64,000 nt of DNA, from positions 1,800,305-1,864,304 of the forward strand of contig NW_022985163.1 of assembly GCF_010093535.1 (NCBI RefSeq). The letters are read 5' to 3'. A program made the position numbers and the translations under genes. Below are positions 23,401 to 32,829 of the stretch, piece by piece. This stretch comes from Lindgomyces ingoldianus. Its lineage: Eukaryota > Ascomycota > Dothideomycetes > Pleosporales > Lindgomycetaceae. A model generated the notes under the pieces. That model made no database searches and was not told the origin of the DNA. It worked only from the letters and a program-made list of their open reading frames with translations. Position 1 is the stretch's first letter. Each line of letters opens with the position of its first letter.

Positions 23401-24977
23401 TAGTTATTAATTATAAAGCTTTATAAGCTAGACTCTTACTTAGCTTATTATAAAGTGTTAAATAGTAATGCATTTTATAGTTATTCTTATAAAGAAAAAC
23501 ACTAAGCTTTATTAAATAAACTATTATAAAAAGTAAAAAAAGTAATTAAGATAGTTGTAAAGATAGAATAACTAGTAGGTAGCACAGATAGCACTAAGAG
23601 CAAGCTTTTAGAGAAAGATAGGAGTGTATTGTAAGAGAGATATATCGCTGCTAAGCCTTGCTTATTAAGATTTATGCTTATATACAAAGCACAGGTCATA
23701 TAACCTCTAAACAGGTTAGAGGAGGCTATACTAGCCTGTTCTAGGACATCTAGCCTTACATTATCCCCTCTTATAGTAGTCCTACAACTTAGAGGATAGA
23801 ATAGATAATAATAGGCCTAAGTAGCATAATAAAGTATTATATAATACCTTAAAAGCTTACTTTTACTTATTTTAGTTAATTTAATATAAGTTTATTTAAA
23901 AACAGCTTAAAGTTATTAAGTAAAAGTAAAGTAAAAGTATAAAGTAAAAGTAAAGGTAAAATAGTAGTATATCTTATATAGATAAAGTTGCAGTTAGGAT
24001 AGTATATATAGAGTCTAACTATTCTAAAAGTCTATCTTTTTTATACTTTTACTCTCTTTATAAGTTAGAATTTAAAAGATTTTAAACTTTTTAAAGTAAG
24101 TATATTCTAAGCTACTCTAGTGTAATCTAGTGTAAAGGGGAGCTAAGAAGCTTTAATAGTCTTATTTTACTTTACTTACACCTGCCTATTACTTAATCTA
24201 CTTTTAGCTTTTTTTTTATACTTAACTTTACTTAATAACTTAAAAATAGACTTTTATAGCCTACTTTATTATAATTTAGCTATAGTTTTCTTTAAAAAAA
24301 ATTAATTAGCTATAGCTAATATAAGCTTATATTCTAATAACTTTTATATTTAATGCATTAATAAAATGTTTTATAAAAGCATTATAGATAAAAGTAGTAG
24401 CTATTATATACTTATAAACAACAAGTTACATTATAGTATAAAAGAAAAAAAAATTAAGTACATAAAGTAGACTTATTACTTTAAATTTAGTAAAAAGTTC
24501 TTTAAAGTGTGTATTCTAGCTCTTTCTAGTGTGTTTACGCGCAGTCTGTCTATGCTAACCCTAGATAGCTCCCTGTCTTCTTTAAACCTAAATAATAGGC
24601 TTTTAAAGACACTGTCTTTAATGTTTTGTCTCCTATTAATCTACTTAATTCTACTTAGTTAGTGTAGGCTAACGTAATAGTTATGTTGTAGGTAAACACT
24701 ATTATTTAGTTTCTTTAGGCGTAAGTCTTTCTATTACAGCACAATCTAGCTTAATTAGCTCTATTCTATAATAAAGGTAGTAGTATATTATAATAAAAAA
24801 ACCTTTATAAGCTAGAAAATTTAGTAGCTAGCTATAAAGGCTAATAAGCTAGCTAAAGTAGATATATAAGATTAGGTATTACAAGTCTATTAGCAAGCAC
24901 TACTAACCTATGTAAAGTACTACGTGTAAGGCTACAAGAAGACTTAATTATAAAAGTAATTAGAAATATTTTATGTA
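23401..24977. other. AT-rich region, no gene recognised
   Basis: It contains a low-complexity AAAGTAAAAGT tract around 23920-23965. Two less AT-rich patches (about 23700-23830 and 24490-24760) may be parts of LTRs, but I found no TSD or matching copy. Confidence 0.4.
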
Positions 24978-25223
24978 ACATACACTATAGGCGAGTTGCT
25001 TATACACCTAAGTTACTTACTTTTACTAAGACTCTACTAAACTACTTTTCTTATACTAATACATTTTTAATAACACTACTTAGATGTGCTAAAAGAACAT
25101 TAGATATAGCTTACACTTTAGGCTTTTAAATAAAATATAACACTTTTAAAGCAACATGCTATAGCTATATATAAGGTCTTTTAAAAGATAATAAATAACT
25201 AACATACTAAATAACTTTTATAA

Positions 25224-25408
25224 TGTTATAATTAGCATGCTTAAGCTACAAGCAAGAGGTTGTGTAACCTAACTAGATTAAACTAAGGAGCAGAGGAGCT
25301 GCTCTGCGAGTTTAAGATATACATGTGTGCCCCCTGCTAAGGCGCTACTTGTTGCGCAAGCGAGGGAGCTTGAGTCGCAGAGCATGTAACGCGGTACACG
25401 CTGTCACA
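25224..25408. mobile_element. Solo LTR (or TRIM-like insert), 185 bp, TSD TATAA
   Basis: The insert begins TGTTATAATTAGC and ends GCTGTCACA. It is flanked by TATAA at 25219-25223 and 25409-25413, and splits an otherwise continuous fold-back arm. The inner part is GC-richer than the host and little RIP-altered. No other copy seen in the window. Confidence 0.8.
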
Positions 25409-25663
25409 TATAAGCTAATTTTATAGCTAACTTATAAAAGCTAGATAATAATAAAAAGTAAGTAATTATTAAGCACATACTTAAGCTATATATATAAGAA
25501 TTTTCTTTTTAGCTAGTAACTATAGCTAATATAGCTAGTCTTTTACATGCTAAGTATAATTTAAGCTATATTAGCATACATTAGCTTAGTATGTTTATAA
25601 AGTGTTATTTAAAGCTTAAAGTAAAGCTTTAAGTATAAGTATAGTTAGTAAATATTTAGCTTA

Positions 25664-27495
25664 ACGTGTTTCACCACCGAGCGGGCGGCACTACTAAGCG
25701 GGCGGTTTTTGCTTAGCACAACTATCTCCCTTATCTACCTAAGATGTCTTAATAACGTAATGTAATACTATCTAATTAAAAAGGCAGAATTAATCTTACT
25801 CTTAATGCCTATTATACACACTAAATTTAGAGCCTCTAACGCGCTGCTAGTACATTTAGTGTACCTTTTTAACTCTTAAATATTCATACTATAGATGTGC
25901 TTATTAACCACTTGCACCCTCTAATAGCTAAAAGCTTACTTTTACTAAAAAGAAAATAGTTATTTAATACATCTTTAACCTTAACACATAAAGTTTTACG
26001 CTTTTAAAGGCTAAAGTTGAAAATATAGCAAATAAAATACTAGCTAAGTAGAGTGCAGAGCTAGTAAGTAAGAACTAGGTAGATAAGTTTATAGTATGTA
26101 AAAAAAAAGCTTAAGATAACATTTAATTATATAAAAAACATTTAGAAAATTAAGTAAAAATATTATAAAATTATAAGCTTATAGTTTAAGCTTATAAAAA
26201 AGATAATAGCTAAGTATAGTGTTTATAATAATAATATATATAACTTTAATAAGACTAGCTTCTAAATAGAGGTTATTAGCTTTATAAAAGTTATTATAAG
26301 CTTAGAAAAGCGCATAAGGCTTAATCTTAGCTAGCTAGGTAATTAGAAGTAGGTAACTGTTATTTAAAGTATCTGCGCTATAAGGTAAGCAATTCTGCCT
26401 TTTATTATTTATAAAAAACACATCTACATCTTAGCATAGTACAAGGAGGCTAATATACTTTATAATTAAAAGCTCTTAGTCTTTAATAATAAATAGATAA
26501 ATAATAAGCTAAGAGTTATATAGTTAAAGCACTTTAACATGCATATAAGAATGTGTTAAGTAAAAGTATATTAACTACTTAATTTAGATAGTTATAAAAG
26601 CTATTAATCTTAGAATTTTAAAGACTACTACTTAAAATAAAAGATCTTTATACTTTATATACCTGCCTATGTATTACACATCTTTTAGCTTTTAGATGTA
26701 GTCTGTTTCTTGCTATTAAAGTTAAAGTACTTTTAATATATTTAAAACTTAGCGTGCTAATATATTTACTATATTAATAAAAAAAGCTTTTTACTAGTGT
26801 TTAAACTTATGTTTTTTAACATGTTTTAGAACAAAAAACTACTAAAAGGCTTTTAAAGCATCAAGGCTTGTTCCTTTTAACACAGCAAAAGTCTTAGATT
26901 AACTTAATATATAATTATGCACTCTACTAGAACTCCTTCTCTCTACTAACCTCTAGTAGTTAAAGACTTTAAGTAATACACATAAATTTAGCTTTTAGTT
27001 AAAGCTAGTACTTAAATTTATTAGAAGATTACTAGTTATAGCCTCTACTAAGTTCTTATAACTTATTAAAAGTTTTAAACTTATGCTACACTAAAATGCG
27101 CTTTAAGCTACTTATATATCTAAGCTTAAAAAGTAATTAAATATAATAACTAAAAAGAAGTTATATAAAAAAAGTAGCTTTAGAAAAGTAGCACCTTAGA
27201 GTATAGTAAGGCAGTAGATTAGGTAGATACAGGGTTATCTTTAACTACGCAGCAGTCTACAAAGGCTTATAGGCAGAGTAGTTAAGATAGGGCGCTGGCA
27301 ACTTAATGTTGCTGTAGAACGTGTAGAGAAGCTACGCATAATACATAAACCTATAGGCAAGTTAAGAAAGTAACTTCTAAATTAGAAGCAAGTACGCAGT
27401 ATATATGTTTAGATAGTAGTAGTAAAGAAAGTAATCTAGAGTAATATAGAATAGTTGTGCCAAGCAAAAACCGCCTGCTTAGTAGTGAAACACGT
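25664..27495 (+). mobile_element. Pogo/Fot1-like transposon P3, full length
   Basis: 1,832 bp with ends ACGTGTTTCAC...GTGAAACACGT flanked by TA (25662-25663, 27496-27497). The TIR continues with GCGGGCGGTTTTTGCTTAGCACAACTAT on the left and a close inverted match on the right. Plus-strand transposase is readable through stops: YNFNKT (from about 26240), QVTVIQSI, PFIIYK, LKHFNMH, then a LDSYKSY box near 26600. The TIR differs from P1 and P2 beyond the first four bases, so it is a separate family. The coding part is heavily RIP-mutated, while the GC-rich left TIR is not. Confidence 0.85.
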
Positions 27496-27891
27496 TATTA
27501 TAAAGCTTATTTTATTAAAGTTAAATATGTTATTATTCTAGATGCTATGCTTAGCTTTAATATTCTTTATAAGGCTAAACTAGCTTTAAATTACTTTAAA
27601 ATTCTTATTAAAAGGGTTTTTTATAGTGATAGTTATACTTAAACTTTACTTTAAGCTTTAGATACCACTTTATAAACATACTAAGCTAGTTTATACTAAC
27701 ATAGCCTAGATTATACTTAGTGTGTAAAAAATTAGCTATATTAGCTATTGTTACTAGCGAAGAGAAATTTTTTTATATATATAGCTTAAGTATATACTTA
27801 ATAATTATCTACTTTTTAGTATTAGTTAGCTTTTATAAGTTAGCTATAAAATTAGGTTATAACGTACTTTATAAGCAAGTTGTTTACACAC

Positions 27892-28189
27892 TGTAACGGC
27901 ACAGGCAAGAAAATGGGTCCGAATGCGGTAGGAATCTACTTAGAGGCAGATAGAAGTGCGTGGGGACTCAATAACCTAGGAATTCTATTAACATCTATAG
28001 GCCTTGTACAAAGGATCTTAGAAACTACTAAGCTAGCTAAGGGGAGAGGTGCGACTAAATACATAGGGGAATAGGGGTAACAGCAGGGGCTAGGGCAGAG
28101 TCAGGGCCAGGTTAGGGTCGAAGCCGATACGAGGACCTTCCCGAGGTTCTGAGCATCCCGAGATGGAACAATTCATGAGAATCGTTACA
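27892..28189 (-). mobile_element. Solo LTR, TGTAACG family, TSD CACAC
   Basis: 298 bp, TGTAACGGCACAGG to GAATCGTTACA, flanked by CACAC (27887-27891, 28190-28194). The target lies inside the left TIR of the inner fold-back element. It is moderately RIP-altered compared with 10424-10712. The 64-codon open frame inside it is spurious. Confidence 0.9.
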
Positions 28190-29019
28190 CACACCTAAGT
28201 TACTTACTTTTACTAAGACCCTACTAAACTACTCTTTTTATACTAATGCATTCCTAATAACACTATTTAAACGCGCTATAAGAACATTATATACAGCTTA
28301 TACTTTAGGCTTTTAAATAAAACATAACACTTTTAAAGTAATATGCTATAGCTATGTATAATATCTTTTAAAAAAATAATAAATAACTAATACATTAAAT
28401 AACTTTTATAAGCAAATTATATAGCTAACTTATAAATACTAGGTAATAATAAAGAGTAAGTAATTATTAAGCATATACTTAAGCTATATATATAAGAATT
28501 TTCCTCTTAGCTAGTAGCTATAGCTAATATAGCTAATTCTTTACACTCTAAGTATAATATAGGCTATGTTAGCATAAACTAGCTTAGTATATTTATAAAG
28601 TGTTATTTATAGCTTAAAGTAAAGTTTTAAGTATAAGTATAGTTAGTAGATATCTAGCCTATTATAAAGCCTATCTTGTTAAAGTTATGTATGTTGTTAT
28701 TTTAAAAGCTATACTTAGCTTTAATATTCTTTATAAGGCTAAACTAGTGTTAAATTACTTTAAAACTTTTATAAAAAGCTTTTTTATAGTTATAGTTATA
28801 CTTAAACTTTACTTTAAGCTTTAGATAACACTTTATGAACATATTTAGCTAGTTTATGCTAATATAGCCTAGATTATACCTAGCGTGTAAAAAATTAGCT
28901 ATATTAGCTATAGCTACTAGCTAAGAGGAAAATCCTAACACATATAGCTAAAGTATGTGCTTAATAATTACTTACTCTTTATTATTACTTAGCCTTTATA
29001 AGTTAGGTATAACATTAGC

Positions 29020-29531
29020 TGTCGCGTACACTAAGAGCCTTAGCTAGGGCTTAGAGCCTAGGACGCGGCTTAGAATCTAGAGATAGTTGTTAGATATGCG
29101 CACCTACTGTCAAGACAGGAGGAACGTTTGACGAAAGCTGCTACATAGTACGAGCAATAAGCTCGAACAGTATGTTGCTGCAAATTGCAGCATTTTGCAG
29201 CATTTTGCAGCATTTTGCAGCATGTTGCAAGCTGGTCGCGCATAGGGCTAGTGCGCGAGGGACTCGGATCGGAAAAACAAAAGCCGAGCAACACGAGTAG
29301 AGCAGAAAGAGGATTGATAAATCAACACGATCAACACAATCAATCAATCATCCTATACATCATATCCAAACCCATCATTCATCTCAGGAAGCCTAGAAAC
29401 AGTGCTTCAATCTGACAATAGTATGTTCTAAAGCTTAGTGTATATAAGAAGAGCTTTTAACTCTTCTAGATAGCAGAGTTACTTTATCTAATCTTCTAAA
29501 CAGCTACTGCTAGGCTATTTTATCCTCTACA
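29020..29531. mobile_element. Solo LTR, TSD TTAGC, itself interrupted
   Basis: The insert begins TGTCGCGTACAC and ends TCCTCTACA, flanked by TTAGC (29015-29019, 29532-29536). A Copia solo LTR sits inside it; without that and its TSD the element is 177 bp. The internal family is not identified. Confidence 0.75.
29088..29417 (+). mobile_element. Solo Copia LTR, 330 bp, TSD ATAGT
   Basis: TGTTAGATATGCGC to TCTGACA, flanked by ATAGT (29083-29087, 29418-29422). It has the same length as the 3' LTR at 46132-46461 and carries the period-10 TTGCAGCANN array in its short form. It is nearly free of RIP. Confidence 0.92.
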
Positions 29532-30028
29532 TTAGCATATAAAAGTTATTTAGTGTGTTAGTTATTTATTATTTTTTAAAAAAACTTTATATATAGCTAT
29601 AGCATATTACTTTAAAAGTGTTATGTTTTATTTAAAAGCTTAAAGTGTAAACTATATTTAATATTCTTTTAGTGTGTCTAAGTAGTGTTGTTAGAAATGC
29701 ATTAGTGTAGAAAAAGTAGTTTAGTAGAGTTTTAGTAAAAGTAAGTAACTTAGGTATGTAAGCAACTTGCTTATAAAGTACGTTAAAGGTTATTTATTAT
29801 ATTAGTTATTTATTATTTTTTTAAAAACTTTATACATAGCTGTAGCATATTACTTTAGAAGTGTTATATTTTATTTAAAAGCCTAAAGTATAAGCTATAT
29901 TTAATATTTTTTTAGTATATCTAAGTAGTGTTGTTAGAAATATATTAGTGTAAGAAAAGTAGTTTAGAAGAGTCTTAGTAAAAGTAAGCAACTTAGGTGT
30001 GTAAGCAACTTGCCTATAGTGTATGTTA

Positions 30029-31800
30029 TTTATTTATTAGCGGAGCTTGCTCCGCTCCTTTCTGTGGACTTTGGTTTTCTTTAGTTAGGGCTTAGCAGCT
30101 AAGAATTACTGCTTTTAGCCTTTTTAGGCTCACGTAAGCATAAAAACGGCAGATCCTTAGATAATTATTTCCTGCGCGAAAACTAAAACCTTGCTGCGCG
30201 TGTTGTCTAATACCTGTCTAATACCTCCTGCTATAACCCACAACATAGTACCTCTGCTATTTAACGCTAATAAACCTCCCCTACTCTGCAATAATTATTA
30301 TCACCTTATAGATCTATAGAGAGACAGGACGTTCCTCTAATAGAAGGTTTAATGTGCGCCCTGCAATACACAAATCTAGGCAAGGAAGCGCCCTACCTAG
30401 GGCAGCCTTATACCTCCACTGCTAGCTAAGAGGCGCGCTTTTGCTAATATTACATATGTTATAAATAACAGACTACAACCCTATATCCTACTGTTGTCTC
30501 CTCTAGTACCCCTATGTTGTTATTGTTCTACGCTATTAGACTAGGTAAATAACACGTTTAAAAGAAATAGTAGGTAGAAGACTTTATATTAAAAGTGTTG
30601 CTAATTAAAAAGTAAAGTTAATGTTTATACTATAAATAAAAAACTAGCACATGTATTGCCTTCTATAAACCTTAGCCTATTAAGCTCCCTTCTTTGCAAC
30701 ATTCCTACACAACAGACACCTTAATAATCTCCCTAATATAAAATCTCTAGCCTATTAGGCAACCTCTCTAATATACTACCTGTGCTATTTACTTTAATTA
30801 GTTTAAGTATGTAATGTACCTAAAAGCTACTGTTAACACAAGGAAGGTTTTAGTCTACACCCTCTTAGTTATAGAGAGTAGGTATAAATAAAAACAACTT
30901 TAGCAATAGTTTAAATAAGGACATTAACGTAGATATCTTCCTAGACGCTAAGCGCTGTGCGTATAATTTTCTATTTACGCCTGTACCTATAAATTTTAAC
31001 AATGTTAAATTCCTTAAAGACTAGGCTATACTAAAAGTTAATAAGGGCTATATTAACAACTTCTATAAGAGTCTACTTAATATTAAGTTAGATACATGCA
31101 CTACCTGTAATTAAAGGTGGTTTAACATAGGATTAAATTAATAGGGTACTTGTAAGGAGTGCGCTACTAATTTACTTAAACATAGACATAAAAAAGAATT
31201 TATTCTACTTTAAAAAGACATAAATAACCTTAATCCTAGCCCTTTACTAAACCTTTTTAAGTTAACTACTACTAAAAAGCAACTACTAGCACGTGTACAC
31301 GTTAATATAATAAACCTCTCTACTAGAGTAAGTAGGCACTTTGTGCATTACAAACAACTGCTAAGTCCTTTATTATAACTTTAATAGAATGTAAGTGCTA
31401 ATGTATTAGTATTAGACAAGGTATTAGACTTATTAATTTATAGGCACTTAGCTAGCTGCTATCTATAGCAAGCGCATCACTATCTAGGCTTAAGATGTGC
31501 AGCTTGTTATTTGCATTGCTTAGAATTTTAGCTAGTACTTTAACTTTGCTAATAAGTACTTATGTGGACAGACCTACTAAGAGGTGTTCTCTTGCATAGC
31601 ATTTATAGGTATATAAGTCTTTGCGTAGAATTTATAGGAATATAGTTTATAGGTTTTAGTCTGCAGACTACCTTTTATTGTCTGCTTTGCTTATAGTCTT
31701 CTTCTATAGGCTTCTTCTAATGCAGTCTTCTTCTCTAGAAAGAGTTTAATAAGTGACTTAAAACAAGCTCCGCTTATGCATTCATTTATAAACTGTTATA
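30029..31800 (+). mobile_element. Helitron-like relic (tentative)
   Basis: Plus-strand sequence read through TAA/TAG gives a CxxC...CxxC cluster (31097-31162) around RWFNIGL, followed by KKQLLARVHVNI (about 31274-31310). This order resembles the region upstream of the Rep/helicase domains in fungal Helitron proteins. No helicase motifs follow before the sequence changes at about 31800, so only a fragment remains. The left end contains a perfect hairpin at 30039-30056, and related ACAAGCTCCGCTT sequence near 31770-31785 may mark the other end. Much of it is less AT-rich than the neighbours. Confidence 0.4.
30039..30056. repeat. Perfect GC-rich hairpin
   Basis: AGCGGAGC-TT-GCTCCGCT, an 8-bp perfect stem with a 2-base loop next to the fold-back TIR. 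A weaker relative (AGCAGAGCTTGCTCTGCT) occurs near 55438-55455. Confidence 0.8.
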
Positions 31801-32107
31801 GTATGTTATAAAATTAATTTAGTTGTTGTTTAGTTATTTATTAAAAAGGTATGTTAATTTTAGTAAGGCTAGTAGATAATAAGTGTTAGTAGATGAGTAA
31901 TAGAACACGTTAGAAGATTTTATATTACTAAGTAGGGAAACAAAATGTATATAAAGAAGATAAATCTCTACTCTAAATAGTTTCTCTTCTTACTTAGAAA
32001 TGCTTATTATAAAGAATACTATTAAGTATTACTTTGCTTTCTACTTTATTTCTCTAAACTATCACTTAGTTTTCTACCATCTCTACTAAAAACTAATACT
32101 ATACTAG
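31801..32107. other. AT-rich stretch, nothing recognised
   Basis: RIP-like sequence up to the Copia 5' LTR. It does not match the element flanking the other Copia end. Confidence 0.5.
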
Positions 32108-32189
32108 TGTTAGATTTGCGCACCTACTGTCAAGACAGGAGGAACGCTTGACGAAAGCTGCTACATAGTACGAGCAATAAGCTCGAACA

Positions 32190-32535
32190 GTATGTTGCTG
32201 CAAATTGCAGCATTTTGCAGCATGTTGCAGCAGTTTGCAGCAAATTGCAGCANNNNNNNNNNNNNNNNNNNNNNNNNNNNNNNNNNNNNNNNNNNNNNNN
32301 NNNNNNNNNNNNNNNNNNNNNNNNNNNNNNNNNNNNNNNNNNNNNNNNNNNNNNNNNNNNNNNAGCTCGAACAGTATGTTGCTGCAAATTGCAGCATTTT
32401 GCAGCATTTTGCAGCATGTTGCAGCAAATTGCAGCATTTTGCAGCATTTTGCAGCATTTTGCAGCAGGTTGCAGCAAATTGCAGCAAATTGCAGCATGTT
32501 ACAGCATTTTGCAGCAAATTGCAGCATGTTGCAAG
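32190..32535. repeat. Period-10 tandem array TTGCAGCANN in Copia LTR
   Basis: Units of ten bases with constant TTGCAGCA and a variable pair (TT, TG, AA, GT). There are about six units before the gap and about sixteen after it, against about four to five in the LTRs at 29163-29233 and 46217-46275. All frames are open on both strands, giving spurious MLQNAAKCC-type ORFs. Confidence 0.9.
32253..32363. other. Assembly gap (111 N)
   Basis: The run of N lies inside the tandem array. The sequence after it restarts at AGCTCGAACAG, already seen before it at about 32183. Confidence 1.
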
Positions 32536-32829
32536 CTGGTCGCGCATAGGGCTAGTGCGCGAGGGACTCGGATCGGCAGAACAAAAAGCTGAGCAACACA
32601 AGTAGAGCAGAAAAAGGATTAATAAATTAACACAATTAATACAATTAATTAATTATCCTATACATTATATCTAAACCTATTATTTATCTTAGGAAGCCTA
32701 GAAACAGTGCTTTAATCTAACAATTAAGAGTCTTAGTGCCTCCATTGATACAAAATGGCCACCCAGCCTCCTTGAGACGCGACAGTCGTCCTTCGAGACC
32801 ACACCGACTACAGAGCCTGGATGATGCAG

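Larger units (their letters stand above)
27862..29783. mobile_element. Inner fold-back P1 derivative
   Basis: It is inserted at TA (27860-27861, 29784-29785) into the outer fold-back element. The plus-oriented arm runs to about 28640, then the loop and minus-oriented arm to the right TIR (..TATAAAGTACGT). It holds solo LTRs at 27892-28189 and 29020-29531; net length without them is 1,102 bp. It encodes no complete transposase and must have moved with help from full-length P1. Confidence 0.85.
24978..30026. mobile_element. Outer fold-back P1 derivative with nested insertions
   Basis: The ends ACATACACTATAGGCGAG (24978) and its inverted complement (ending 30026) share the same private variants and are flanked by TA. 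Between them, two arms of the P1 N-terminal region face each other around a loop. The element is interrupted by 25224-25408, 25664-27495 and 27862-29783. Subtracting these with their target duplications leaves 1,101 bp, against 1,102 bp for the inner copy. Confidence 0.85.
32108..32722 (+). repeat. Copia 5' LTR, expanded and containing a gap
   Basis: It starts TGTTAGATTTGCGC and ends TCTAACA. It is longer than the 330-bp sister LTRs because the TTGCAGCANN array is expanded and because unique sequence (from AGCTCGAACAG) restarts after the run of N. Confidence 0.75.

Noticed and set aside
27880..28074. 64-codon frame
   Set aside because: Falls inside a TSD-bounded solo LTR.
32099..32605. Open frames of 114-146 codons on both strands with MLQNAAKCCNLQQ-type repeats (also near 29070-29415 and 46048-46391)
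   Set aside because: They are translations of the period-10 LTR array, open in all frames and partly running through the N gap. No protein is implied.
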